From Peribacillus frigoritolerans (GTDB taxonomy: Bacteria > Bacillota > Bacilli > Bacillales > DSM-1321): a stretch of 64,000 nt of DNA. Positions 25,068 to 33,920 of this stretch are shown here, one piece after another; the first letter of the stretch is position 1, and every line of letters begins with the position of its first letter. Under the pieces are notes generated by a model. That model worked only from the letters and a program-made list of their open reading frames with translations. It was not told where the DNA came from and ran no database searches. The position numbers were made by a program, and so were the translations under genes. The stretch spans positions 3,380,001-3,444,000 of the forward strand of contig NZ_CP158190.1 in the NCBI RefSeq assembly GCF_040250305.1, given 5' to 3'.

Positions 25068-26261
25068 TTATTGCCTGCCCTCCGTCAATGGAATTGACTC
25101 GTATTGTTCCGGATTGATTTTATATACAGAGCCATCAGTAACTCCATCAATTATTCCATATAATCCTCTTTCAACTGCTTTAATGAGCATGCCTTTTTTC
25201 TTTTGGCCAAAGGACTGTGTTTGACCTCTAACTTCAAAGAGCACTGTCCCGCTTCCGTTCAAAGCAAAGGCTCCTAAAGCCGTTCCAGGAAGGTTTTGGT
25301 TTTGCGGATATAAGGATATATTTCCATATGGAGAATTACCTTGTTCTTTCATTGCATTATATACCGCTACATTCAATTGTCTGGAAAAATCATAATTATA
25401 GTTTTTTGCATATTTGGCATAATCTTGTCCTGAAGGCGAGCTTGGATCTGGAACAAATTGAGCGGAAAGCGAGTATGTGACTAAATCATCCGTTCCATCA
25501 ACTTCATAATAGGGAGCTTGGTGATGCAAGTCCACAAAAATCTCCACCTTTCCGTATTGCTTCAATAGAGACTTGTAAACATCACGTGTTGTTTGTGATT
25601 CGGGTGTTATGAACCAGCCAGGGGTGGATGATTTTCCAGGGAAGTCTTTAGCTTGGGGAATATAATTTAAATCAGGATTAAAGTCACGATTCACATCGAA
25701 ACCAGGTTTGGACTCATAATCGAATGATTCATTTTTGTATGTATAATAGTTCCAAGATGGACTCGCTCCTCCTAACTGTGGAAACTGTTTCACGACCTCT
25801 GCCCAGGTCATATCATTTCCCCGACGGTTCAATTCAGCAGCATCCGGATTCATTTTAGGCAAAGCGACAAGGGTAATTTCTTTACGAATTTTCTCCGCTT
25901 CAGGAGAGTTGGTCCCCAAAAACTTCAAGATATTCAAGATGGCATCCGTACCGGTTTTCTCATTTCCATGGATCTCACTTTGAATGAAAACGACTTTGTC
26001 GCCTGTTCCCACGGTTGCTTTATAGATTTCTCTATTTCTATTTGAATATCCGGCTACATCCACTTTTACTTTACCTTGGCTATCACTCGCAATTTGTTCT
26101 AGCTTTTTCCCTAGTTCAGCATGATCTGTAAAACCTGAAACCGAATAAGTTTGTTGAATGGGTGTTCCCGGTGATGTTTCATTAGCTGCAAATGTTGGTG
26201 CAGCAATGCTCGCCGATAAAACGGCAACTCCTAGAGTTGAAATAATTTTCCTGTTTTTCAT
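25068..26261 (-). CDS. Secreted M14-family zinc carboxypeptidase (paralog)
   Basis: The 397-residue protein has a Sec signal peptide (MKNRKIISTLGVAVLSASIAAPTFA) and M14 motifs: EIHGNEKTGTDA for zinc binding, NRDFNPDLNY, VDLHHQAPYYEV and a late VLFEVRGQT. It shares the DLHHQ and FE(V/M)RG signatures with the gene at 23753-24817, so the pair arose by duplication and then diverged; this one has an insertion of about 40 residues around an aromatic and proline-rich loop. It is extracellular and probably supplies free amino acids to the uptake systems nearby, which is inference. ATG 26261. Confidence 0.85.
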   Translation of the reverse strand: MKNRKIISTLGVAVLSASIAAPTFAANETSPGTPIQQTYSVSGFTDHAELGKKLEQIASDSQGKVKVDVAGYSNRNREIYKATVGTGDKVVFIQSEIHGNEKTGTDAILNILKFLGTNSPEAEKIRKEITLVALPKMNPDAAELNRRGNDMTWAEVVKQFPQLGGASPSWNYYTYKNESFDYESKPGFDVNRDFNPDLNYIPQAKDFPGKSSTPGWFITPESQTTRDVYKSLLKQYGKVEIFVDLHHQAPYYEVDGTDDLVTYSLSAQFVPDPSSPSGQDYAKYAKNYNYDFSRQLNVAVYNAMKEQGNSPYGNISLYPQNQNLPGTALGAFALNGSGTVLFEVRGQTQSFGQKKKGMLIKAVERGLYGIIDGVTDGSVYKINPEQYESIPLTEGRQ

Positions 26262-26449
26262 AATACAACAATCACTCCCTTAAAATATTTTTCTATCTCA
26301 TTATACAAAATGGAAAAGTAGAAATATGTTGGAATTTGATGTCGTATTATGGCTATTTTATGATTTGGGCATCTGCTTTAAGTTCACGCAAAAAAAAAAC
26401 GTGACATTTTTATCGAGGATTGTTGTTCGCGGTCTGTCGAATTGATGAT

Positions 26450-26479
26450 TTGTACTATAACATCACATTACGTTATAAT
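26450..26479 (+). promoter_or_regulatory. frlR promoter with overlapping inverted repeat
   Basis: TTGTAC (26450-26455) and TATAAT (26474-26479) are 18 bp apart. The spacer contains TATAAC...GTTATA (26456-26477), similar to the frl operators at 31298-31335 and 32389-32404, suggesting that FrlR controls its own gene. Confidence 0.55.
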
Positions 26480-26508
26480 TAGAGGAAAAATACGAGAAAG
26501 GGGAAAAT

Positions 26509-27267
26509 ATGAAACTCAACACTAATAGTTCTACGCCATTATACATGCAATTAAAGCAATCTATCATCGAAGATATAAACAAAGGTATTTACTCTTCTGG
26601 CGAAAGATTACCAACCGAAACAGAATTATGTGACATATATGGAGTAAGTCGCATTACTGTTAGAAAAGCGGTTTTGGACTTGGTGGAAGACGGGCTGCTA
26701 ATACGCCAACAGGGAAAGGGAACATTTGTCCAATATCCTAAAGTAAAAAGAGAATTATTTGCTGTTAATGGTCATGCTGAATATATGTCGGAATTAGGGA
26801 AGATACCTCAAACTAAAATCCTTTCATTTGGGATACTGCCTGCACCGGCTAATATTTCCAAATCCTTGGAGATTACTCCTGAAAGTGATGTTCTTGAATT
26901 ACAACGAATCTTATACTATGATAATCAACCTCTCACCTTAGAAATTTCTCATTATTCCTTAAAGATTCTGCCAAATTTAAATCAACATGTCCAAAACTCT
27001 GTTTCCATGTATGACATCATAAAGCATAAATATAATATAACACCTGTTCATAACACGAAACTTTTAAATATGGTATTGGCAAATGCAGATGAAGCAAAAT
27101 ATTTAGAATGCGAAGTGGGAGATCCCCTTTTCAAAGTGGAGAAAGTGGCATATGACGCTAAGAAGCAGCCTATCCATTCATCCTTCCTATATTATCCTGC
27201 CAATCGCGTGACCTTTACGATTGATAGTTCAATATCGCAAGAAAAAGGTAACGAATCCCCCTCTTAA
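26509..27267 (+). CDS. frlR: GntR/HutC-family regulator of the frl operon
   Basis: The 252-residue protein has an N-terminal GntR winged helix (GERLPTETELCDIYGVSRITVRKAV, about residues 28-55) and a C-terminal UTRA ligand domain. In B. subtilis the fructosamine operon is repressed by FrlR of this family, which responds to the phosphorylated fructosamine. Here it is convergent with frlD at the 3' end of the frl cluster. Palindromes with a shared AACATTA/TAATGTT core lie before frlB and frlO. The terminator at 27244-27288 overlaps its last codons. Confidence 0.85.
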   Translation: MKLNTNSSTPLYMQLKQSIIEDINKGIYSSGERLPTETELCDIYGVSRITVRKAVLDLVEDGLLIRQQGKGTFVQYPKVKRELFAVNGHAEYMSELGKIPQTKILSFGILPAPANISKSLEITPESDVLELQRILYYDNQPLTLEISHYSLKILPNLNQHVQNSVSMYDIIKHKYNITPVHNTKLLNMVLANADEAKYLECEVGDPLFKVEKVAYDAKKQPIHSSFLYYPANRVTFTIDSSISQEKGNESPS

Positions 27268-27288
27268 TCCGGGATCTCGTTACCTTTA
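27244..27288. terminator. Bidirectional terminator between frlR and frlD
   Basis: AAAGGTAACGA (27244-27254) pairs perfectly with TCGTTACCTTT (27277-27287). The left arm lies inside the end of frlR. Confidence 0.75.
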
Positions 27289-27305
27289 TTCATCCATGCA
27301 TCATT

Positions 27306-28142
27306 TTAAACCATCATATGATCAGGATCATATACTTTGCCATACCCAAAAGCACCATAATCCTGACAGGTTTGGGAGGCGACTAATGCTCCTTTTTGTA
27401 AAGCTTTATATACATCTTGTCCTTGGACGTACGATGAGAGAAAACCAGCAATAAAGGAATCTCCCGCCCCCAACGTATCTACAACTTTAGTTTGGATAAT
27501 AGCTTGTTCATATATTTGATTTTCAGTTGATAAAAGTGATCCCTTTTCCCCACGAGTAACACATATCACCTTTGTGCCGAACGAATGAACCTTTTGAATC
27601 AGTGCATTGCACTCTGCCTCGTTTAAATTGCTTCCGGAAAAAAATGCATAATTCACAAATGGACAAACCTTTTGTAAATAGTGATCCTCTTGATTTGTCG
27701 AAAAATCAAAAGAAATGTCAATGAATTGGCTTAATATTGGAAGGTTATGCTCTATACGGCTATATACACTTGTATGAAGAAGGTCATGTTGCCGAATATA
27801 ATCCAAATCATTGTCATTCAGTACAATCCCCAACCTGGATTGGATTCCCCCTTTATTGGAACCAATAAAAATTCGGTCACCGCCCTTATCCAACGCGACG
27901 ACTGCCATACCATTCTCTCCTACTGCTTGTCTTACTCTACTAATCTCTATCTTTTCCTTTTGCAATACCTCTAAAACATGGTCTGCTGCCCCGTCATTTC
28001 CTACAATGCCAATATATGAAGATTGCTCATCATTTAAACGATTGCACAATACTGCCACGTTTAATGAATTGCCGCCAGGATATATCTTTCCTTGATCTTT
28101 ATAAAAATCTACTACGTTATCTCCAATTCCAATTAATTTCAT
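27306..28142 (-). CDS. frlD: Fructosamine kinase, PfkB family (FrlD)
   Basis: The 278-residue sugar kinase of the PfkB/ribokinase family has the N-terminal GIGDNVVDFY, PGGNSLNVA and the C-terminal anion-hole and catalytic-base motif DTLGAGDSFIAGF. FrlD phosphorylates fructose-amino acids (Amadori products) at C6 before FrlB cleaves them. It is the last gene of the cluster. I use the ATG at 28142 behind AGGGGG, 17 bp after the end of frlM, rather than the upstream in-frame codon that overlaps frlM. Confidence 0.88.
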   Translation of the reverse strand: MKLIGIGDNVVDFYKDQGKIYPGGNSLNVAVLCNRLNDEQSSYIGIVGNDGAADHVLEVLQKEKIEISRVRQAVGENGMAVVALDKGGDRIFIGSNKGGIQSRLGIVLNDNDLDYIRQHDLLHTSVYSRIEHNLPILSQFIDISFDFSTNQEDHYLQKVCPFVNYAFFSGSNLNEAECNALIQKVHSFGTKVICVTRGEKGSLLSTENQIYEQAIIQTKVVDTLGAGDSFIAGFLSSYVQGQDVYKALQKGALVASQTCQDYGAFGYGKVYDPDHMMV

Positions 28143-28159
28143 GCCTGTTCCCCCTGTTA

Positions 28160-29050
28160 TCATTTTACACTTCCACTAGCAATTCCACGGATAAAGTACT
28201 TCTGCATGAATAAAAATAAAATGACGATAGGTGCCGCTGAAATCGTTAATCCAGAAAGTAACACTCCCCAATCGGTTTGCAGTGCATCTCGAAATTGCAT
28301 TAAACCGGCAGGTATCGTACGTAAACTATCATCGTCTATAAAGATGATCGCGAACATGAATTCATTCCATGTATAGTAAGCTGTTAAAATTGTCGTCGTT
28401 AATAAAATAGGCTTACTCATGGGAATGAAAATTCTAAAAAGGATTCCAAGGTTTGTGCATCCATCCAACCGGGCAGCCTCTTCCAGTTCTTTCGGAATGG
28501 ACAGGAAGTAGGCCCGAATCAACAAGATGGTTAGCGGAATTCTGTATGCTACATAAGGTAAAATTAACGCCCAATGGGTGTTATATATACCTAGCTTCTG
28601 AATTATATTATACAAAGGGATCAGGCTTACTTGGGGAGATAGCATCAACCCCCCTAAGCATATGACCAAAATGAAAGCCTTTCCACGAAAATCAAAGCGA
28701 GATAATCCGTAAGCACCTAACGCACTTACTAATACCGTTAGAATACAGGTCAAACCAGTAACCATGACACTATTTAAAAAGTAGGAAGAAATCCCACTAT
28801 TCCAGGCTGTTACATAATTTTCAAACAACCATGTATGAGGGAGGGACCAACTATGGTTAAAAATTTCCTCTGTGCTTTTAAAAGAACTGATGACCATCCA
28901 TAATAAGGGATAGGCAACAACAAGAAAGTATGCGATCAAACCTGCATAGACTAGTGCTACTCTCATATTATAGTCTTTTCTTTTCCTTGCATATTTTAGA
29001 TTTTTCACAATTAATTCCGGTACTCTGATCGTTGATTTAGGCATCTCCAT
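28160..29050 (-). CDS. frlM: ABC sugar-type permease, fructosamine importer (FrlM)
   Basis: The 296-residue inner membrane component of a CUT1-type importer has about six helices and the ATPase-docking EAA motif (ELEEAARLDGCTNLGILFRI). It lies 2 bp from frlN and 17 bp from frlD. With FrlN it forms the channel for fructosamines. No ATPase gene is present in the cluster, as in B. subtilis, where the shared MsmX ATPase is thought to power FrlONM. Confidence 0.88.
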   Translation of the reverse strand: MEMPKSTIRVPELIVKNLKYARKRKDYNMRVALVYAGLIAYFLVVAYPLLWMVISSFKSTEEIFNHSWSLPHTWLFENYVTAWNSGISSYFLNSVMVTGLTCILTVLVSALGAYGLSRFDFRGKAFILVICLGGLMLSPQVSLIPLYNIIQKLGIYNTHWALILPYVAYRIPLTILLIRAYFLSIPKELEEAARLDGCTNLGILFRIFIPMSKPILLTTTILTAYYTWNEFMFAIIFIDDDSLRTIPAGLMQFRDALQTDWGVLLSGLTISAAPIVILFLFMQKYFIRGIASGSVK

Positions 29051-29052
29051 TA

Positions 29053-29931
29053 TTAGTCCTCCTTTCCTGTTTTAAATATTTTCATTTGAACAAGAGAAAT
29101 AAGTAACGTAATAATTAAGATAACCGTTGCGATGGCTGAAGCATATCCCATCATATCTTTTGAAAAAGCCGTTTTATATAAATAGGTACTTAGGACTTCC
29201 GAAGAAGTCCCCGGCCCCCCTCCGGTTAAGATATATGGCTCATTAAACACTGTAAAAGCACCTGTCAGTGTTAAGATTACGGCTACGAATGTCATTTCCT
29301 TCGTTTCTGGAACCGTAATGTGAAAAAACGTTTTTATTTTATTCGCACCATCCATTTCAGCTGCTTCATATAGCTCAGGTGAAATTTTTTGAATGGATAC
29401 GATATATAACATGGCAATATAACCAATCGATTGCCACTGTGAGACAGCAATGACCGCATAGATTGCCGTATCACTATCGCCCAACCATGGCAGTGCTAAA
29501 TTATTCAATCCAATCATTTTAAGAAACTGATTTAACAACCCCACTTCCGGGTTGTAAAAAAATGAAAACAGCAATGCTATGACTGTCATTGAAACGACGA
29601 CTGGTAAAAAATAGACTGTACGAAAGATGGGTGAAAATTTACGGATTAATTTATCTTCTAAAACAGCTGCAACAATTAACCCTCCAAATACCTGGAAAAC
29701 AATTGAAATGACTGCATAAAGAATATTATTTTTTAAAGCTTCATAAAATACGGGATCATTAAACAAAGTAAAGTAGTTGTCCAACCCTACAAATGCTTTA
29801 TTTGGTGAAAAAGTACTCCAATTATACAGACTGTCGCCAATATTCTGGAAAATGGGGATATAAACTAGCAGTAAAAAAACTAAGGCTGGAAGAAGATATA
29901 GATAAGGTACAAATTTATCGAGTTTTATCAT
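29053..29931 (-). CDS. frlN: ABC sugar-type permease, fructosamine importer (FrlN)
   Basis: The 292-residue CUT1-type permease has about six helices and the EAA loop ELYEAAEMDGANKIKTFFHI. It carries a long first periplasm-equivalent loop, typical of the larger partner in these heterodimers. It is flanked by frlO, 41 bp upstream, and frlM, 2 bp downstream, in the canonical frlBONMD order. ATG 29931 follows GGGAGTGAT. Confidence 0.88.
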   Translation of the reverse strand: MIKLDKFVPYLYLLPALVFLLLVYIPIFQNIGDSLYNWSTFSPNKAFVGLDNYFTLFNDPVFYEALKNNILYAVISIVFQVFGGLIVAAVLEDKLIRKFSPIFRTVYFLPVVVSMTVIALLFSFFYNPEVGLLNQFLKMIGLNNLALPWLGDSDTAIYAVIAVSQWQSIGYIAMLYIVSIQKISPELYEAAEMDGANKIKTFFHITVPETKEMTFVAVILTLTGAFTVFNEPYILTGGGPGTSSEVLSTYLYKTAFSKDMMGYASAIATVILIITLLISLVQMKIFKTGKED

Positions 29932-29972
29932 TAAAAGATCACTCCCTTAATAAAACGGAAAAATGATTCCCC

Positions 29973-31259
29973 TTATTTCCCCGCTTCGATTCTAACAGTA
30001 TCGGCAGCTTTTTGAACATCACGCATGATTTGTTTAGGTGTTTTATCTCCATTTAACATCATTTGTGCTCCTGTTAAATAGGCATCTGCAATACGCGCAT
30101 CAATGCTCATGTCAAACCATGGGGCCATTTCCTTGGCGTTTAATATGCTTTGAACCGCTTCCAGCTGTTCCGGGGAAGAATTATTTTCATTCACTGTACC
30201 TTCAACTGCACTATACTTGCCCACATCAGTGACTAGTTTCTCTCCCATCTGTTTAGTGGTTAAAAACTTTAAAAACTCCATCGCCTCTTTAGGATGCTTT
30301 GTCTTGGAAGAAATCATAAAGCCCTCAGGCGAACCCGTTAGATTTGTTTGATTGCCTTTTCCGCCTTCTACTTCGGGAAAGTTAAACATTCCAAGTTCAA
30401 ACTTAGTGGGTCCAAATAGCTTGATTTCTGCCGTTTCTGCATAAATCATAGGTGCCTTACCATTTGAAAATTGCTGCCTAGCATATTCGTGATCTATTGA
30501 ATTCGTATTCTCATTAAAATAAGGTAACAACTCTTGGAATTTTTCAAGCGCTTTTATGTAGTCGTCATCCTTGAATTTTCCGGTTTTTCGATTATAATCC
30601 ATCGTCAGCACTTCCGGTCTAACAAGGCGTTGATTCAATGTGCCCAAATAATGTGAAATTGTCCAAGTGTCTTGACTGCCGAATTGAAGGGCTGTGTAGT
30701 TATTCTTTTTTAACACTTTTAACACGTCGATTAATTCATTCCAGGTTTTAGGCGGGTTTATGTTCAATTTTTCGAAGACATCCTTGTTATAGAAAAACAT
30801 TTTCCCATCCATTGTTACGGGGACACCATACACCTTATTATTAAATGTATACGGTTTGACTTGGGATGGAACGAGTTGAGAAGACCATTCCGGATCGTTT
30901 TCATAATAAGAAGTTAAATCCAAAGCTTTATTGCCTCGCACAAACTGACTGGCAAATTCATCACTCCATGAGAAATAAACATCCGGCGGATTATTTGTAC
31001 CTGTCATTACTTTAATTTTGTCTTTATACGAATCGTTTAGCACTGCTTCGGTTTTAATATTGATATTGGGGTTTTGTTTTTCAAAGTCTTTTACAACTTC
31101 ATTAAAGTACGTTTTTTCCGGTTCCTTTGGCCACCTATGGAAAAATGTTATGGTTGTTTTTCCAACATCTGATTCTGAAGATGTTTTTTCACCAGAACAT
31201 CCCCCAAGCATTAAAGATAAACTTAAAAATGATGCGAATATAAGTTTTGTTTTTCTCAT
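29973..31259 (-). CDS. frlO: Fructosamine-binding lipoprotein of the ABC importer (FrlO)
   Basis: The 428-residue solute-binding protein of the sugar (cluster B/D) type carries a lipoprotein signal ending in LMLGGC, so it is anchored outside the membrane. The body has the [12 protein letters not shown] and [10 protein letters not shown] stretches common to this family. It captures fructose-amino acids for FrlN/FrlM. I choose the ATG at 31259 after GGAGGG; the upstream in-frame codon would add a needless leader. A 38-bp palindrome lies 39 bp upstream, so frlO probably has its own FrlR-controlled promoter inside the operon. Confidence 0.87.
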   Translation of the reverse strand: MRKTKLIFASFLSLSLMLGGCSGEKTSSESDVGKTTITFFHRWPKEPEKTYFNEVVKDFEKQNPNINIKTEAVLNDSYKDKIKVMTGTNNPPDVYFSWSDEFASQFVRGNKALDLTSYYENDPEWSSQLVPSQVKPYTFNNKVYGVPVTMDGKMFFYNKDVFEKLNINPPKTWNELIDVLKVLKKNNYTALQFGSQDTWTISHYLGTLNQRLVRPEVLTMDYNRKTGKFKDDDYIKALEKFQELLPYFNENTNSIDHEYARQQFSNGKAPMIYAETAEIKLFGPTKFELGMFNFPEVEGGKGNQTNLTGSPEGFMISSKTKHPKEAMEFLKFLTTKQMGEKLVTDVGKYSAVEGTVNENNSSPEQLEAVQSILNAKEMAPWFDMSIDARIADAYLTGAQMMLNGDKTPKQIMRDVQKAADTVRIEAGK

Positions 31260-31297
31260 GAATACCCTCCTTATTATAAATGCTTTTATCATCAGGA

Positions 31298-31335
31298 AAT
31301 TATACTATAATGTTATAAAACATTATAGTATAATT
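31298..31335. promoter_or_regulatory. Perfect 17-bp-arm palindrome before frlO (FrlR operator or hairpin)
   Basis: The arm from 31298-31314 is exactly repeated in reverse at 31319-31335 around ATAA. It contains the TAATGTT/AACATTA core also present before frlB. It lies between frlB and frlO and overlaps a possible TATAAT. It could serve as operator, weak terminator or both. Confidence 0.7.
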
Positions 31336-31373
31336 CGTAAAAAATATACAGAATATTAAGTTTTCTCTAACTA

Positions 31374-32360
31374 TTAGTATTCTACTTTCCACATATAACG
31401 CCTTTTGCTTAAAGGATGATTACGCGCTTCCGCTAATTCTTCTGCATATTGACGCAATACACGATTTAAGATAAGCGGTGCAATATATCCTTTTACTTCT
31501 TCATCGATACCATCAAAATCATACTGTTTTGCATCTAGCACCGTTAGTTTTTTGCCATAACGCTGAGAAAAAGATAACGCTCTTTCTTCTAATGGTCTTG
31601 TTTCATCCAATCCCAATAGAATGATAAACGGTACATTTTCGTCAATAATTTCGAATGGTCCATGGAAGTACTCGCCAGCATGAATGGCATGTGAGTGTAT
31701 CCATTGCATTTCCATTAAGATACAAATACTAAAAGAATAGGCTGTCCCATAGTTGGAACCACTTGCCATTGTATAGATAACAGGTTCTTTTGCATGAGAT
31801 TGGGCGAATACTCTTGCATTAGAAGCTTCTTTCTCCAGGGCTTTTTCATACACTGGCTGTAAATTCTCTAAACTTGATACAAGTTTTCCAAACTTCTCAT
31901 TGTTTTCCGCTATATGAAGTACACCAAAAACTAGTTGATATAAAACACTCAGGTTTGTATCAAAGGCGTTTACACCGTTACCCCATTCATATTTAATGAA
32001 AAGGTCCGCATTTTGGGCTAATGGTGATCCTGGTTCGTTCGTTAATGCCACAGTAAACGCACCTTTACTTTTTGCAAACTTAGCCGCTTCTGCCGTTTCG
32101 GGAGTTGTTCCGGACATAGAGCATAAAATTACTAAGGATTCCTTCCCTAGTTGTTGTGGATTACGATGTATAAACTCATTTGAACTATATAGATCGGAAG
32201 TTATATTTTCAGCTTCACGATCCAGTATATATTTAGCTGAATACATGATGGCAGAAGATCCCCCGCATGCTACCAAATAAATATTGTTAATTTTCCTACC
32301 CTTTAATTGATCCAATACTGTTTTTACATCACTTTTTACATTAATAACCGATTTACTCAT
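31374..32360 (-). CDS. frlB: Fructosamine-6-phosphate deglycase (FrlB)
   Basis: The 328-residue protein has two SIS (sugar isomerase) domains, with ACGGSSAIMYSAKYI and the phosphosugar-binding SMSGTTPETAEAAKFAK, as in B. subtilis FrlB (also 328 residues). It splits fructosamine 6-phosphate into glucose 6-phosphate and the free amino acid. It is the first gene of the frl cluster, with a TAATGTT palindrome just upstream. ATG 32360 follows AAGGAGTG. Confidence 0.9.
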   Translation of the reverse strand: MSKSVINVKSDVKTVLDQLKGRKINNIYLVACGGSSAIMYSAKYILDREAENITSDLYSSNEFIHRNPQQLGKESLVILCSMSGTTPETAEAAKFAKSKGAFTVALTNEPGSPLAQNADLFIKYEWGNGVNAFDTNLSVLYQLVFGVLHIAENNEKFGKLVSSLENLQPVYEKALEKEASNARVFAQSHAKEPVIYTMASGSNYGTAYSFSICILMEMQWIHSHAIHAGEYFHGPFEIIDENVPFIILLGLDETRPLEERALSFSQRYGKKLTVLDAKQYDFDGIDEEVKGYIAPLILNRVLRQYAEELAEARNHPLSKRRYMWKVEY

Positions 32361-32388
32361 TTTCCCACTCCTTTAATATTTGATATAC

Positions 32389-32404
32389 AACATTATGTAA
32401 TGTT
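32389..32404. promoter_or_regulatory. Candidate FrlR operator before frlB
   Basis: AACATTATGTAATGTT, an inverted repeat with 7-bp arms, 29 bp upstream of the frlB start. Shares its half-sites with the palindrome before frlO and partly with the frlR promoter. Confidence 0.65.
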
Positions 32405-32581
32405 ATATATTGTTATATTAAAACATGAGCTTTCTTTAGTCAATACATTTGTCAGAATATTTCACTTATTTATTTCCCTTGAATCAGTTAGGTACTATAT
32501 CTCAGATCTTTTTCCCTTCTAAATTTTCATGATTTACAGACGTAATAAACGTCCACTTGAACATCTAATGTGATACACTTC

Positions 32582-33667
32582 TTATTTTTTTCTGATTTTC
32601 CCAACCAGTAATAATAACAATGGCAGAATAAAACAAATCGTTAAGGATAATGGTGTCCAAGCTGTAGCCATAAAGTTTTGATAATGCACGATATCGGGAT
32701 GCGAAAAGATGGTAAAAGTGAGAATTAGAAAAGCTAATGGGAATAGAAGAATTTTGTAATTTTTTAATCCTAGCAATTGAGCTATCCCTAAAGCGAGTCC
32801 ATAAAAGCATATGGTCAACTTAAAATACTCTGTAAAAACCCAAATGAAGGCCACAATGACCTCGACCCTTTCAAAAAAATTACCGATGCTTATCCTCATC
32901 CCCAATTTATAAGAAGGATAGGTCAATCTCGCTGTATTATCAGCACCCAATACGAGGATACTGAAAAGGATCACCAAGAAAAGAGCGCCGCCACCTAACA
33001 GAGTCCCTAAATAAAAGTTTTTCTTCACTTTAGCCTTTTCGTTTACATATGGAGTGATCATCAAAAAGAAAACGAGCTGAACATAAGGCAGAGCTAAAGA
33101 GTGATATGATCCCCTCATTATCGGTTTCATGCCTTCTTCAAATATAGGTTGCAAATTTTCGATTTTGATATCCGGGATAAGAAATACGAATAATATGAAA
33201 AGCAGCAGAACAAGCCAAGGAAAAAAGATTAATGCAGTCCGGCAGATAACTTCCAATCCTAGCCGTGCACCAAATAAGCTTGTTATTATAAACAAGATCA
33301 TAATCATTTCCATAGGTGTCTCAACCAGAACCTGTGATGAAAAAAAATTCCCAATTTCACTAAGTAACGCTGAAGAAAGGTAATATAAATAAAATAAGAA
33401 TAGCAGTGCCGAGATCTTCCCGATCCATTTTCCAAATATTTTTTCATTAACTTCTATATAAGTCATGGATGGGTAAAGTGATGCGAGCCGGGTAAATAGG
33501 AAAACGAAACATAAACCGATGAGAGTAGCTAAGATATAGGCAATCCAGCCATCCTGCTTTGCTAAAGAGACAAGTACGGAAGGTAAAGTAAGTATCGCTC
33601 CTCCTATGGTGAATATGATAACCATTATAAGAAATTCACCAGAGCTGATTTTTCCTTTTTCGAGCAT
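32582..33667 (-). CDS. Spore germination receptor subunit B (GerAB family)
   Basis: The 361-residue integral membrane protein has ten hydrophobic segments and the GerAB-type start (ISSGEFLIMVIIFTIGGAILTLPS). These subunits belong to the APC transporter superfamily and are thought to bind the germinant. It is the last gene of a gerA-type operon in the order A-C-small D-B. ATG 33667 follows AGGAGG. Germinant specificity cannot be inferred. A broken relative lies on the opposite strand at 38641-39723. Confidence 0.88.
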   Translation of the reverse strand: MLEKGKISSGEFLIMVIIFTIGGAILTLPSVLVSLAKQDGWIAYILATLIGLCFVFLFTRLASLYPSMTYIEVNEKIFGKWIGKISALLFLFYLYYLSSALLSEIGNFFSSQVLVETPMEMIMILFIITSLFGARLGLEVICRTALIFFPWLVLLLFILFVFLIPDIKIENLQPIFEEGMKPIMRGSYHSLALPYVQLVFFLMITPYVNEKAKVKKNFYLGTLLGGGALFLVILFSILVLGADNTARLTYPSYKLGMRISIGNFFERVEVIVAFIWVFTEYFKLTICFYGLALGIAQLLGLKNYKILLFPLAFLILTFTIFSHPDIVHYQNFMATAWTPLSLTICFILPLLLLLVGKIRKK

Positions 33668-33680
33668 ATTTAATACCTCC

Positions 33681-33914
33681 CTAGGATAAAATACGATCCA
33701 TGAAATGAGCCAGTGGACTATATATTTTCGTTATCCAGTCTATAGGAGTGGGAATGGTAATATCCTTGATAATTAAAATACTCAACGTCATGCCAACTAA
33801 AAGCAATAAAATGAAAATGACAATTTCCTTCCAGCATTTCTTTTTAATAAGGGGTGGTATTTCGAAAAATGAAATAATAGCTCCAGTACACACTGTTCCA
33901 ATAATTGCCCACAT
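33681..33914 (-). CDS. Small two-helix membrane protein of the germination operon (D-type subunit)
   Basis: The 77-residue protein has two membrane segments (about residues 1-20 and 32-50). It is placed between gerAC and gerAB with gaps of 6 and 13 bp. Small two-helix D proteins are known in some ger operons of Bacillus, where they modulate receptor function. I recognise it by position, size and topology rather than by sequence, so the assignment is provisional. Confidence 0.6.
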   Translation of the reverse strand: MWAIIGTVCTGAIISFFEIPPLIKKKCWKEIVIFILLLLVGMTLSILIIKDITIPTPIDWITKIYSPLAHFMDRILS

Positions 33915-33920
33915 TGACCT

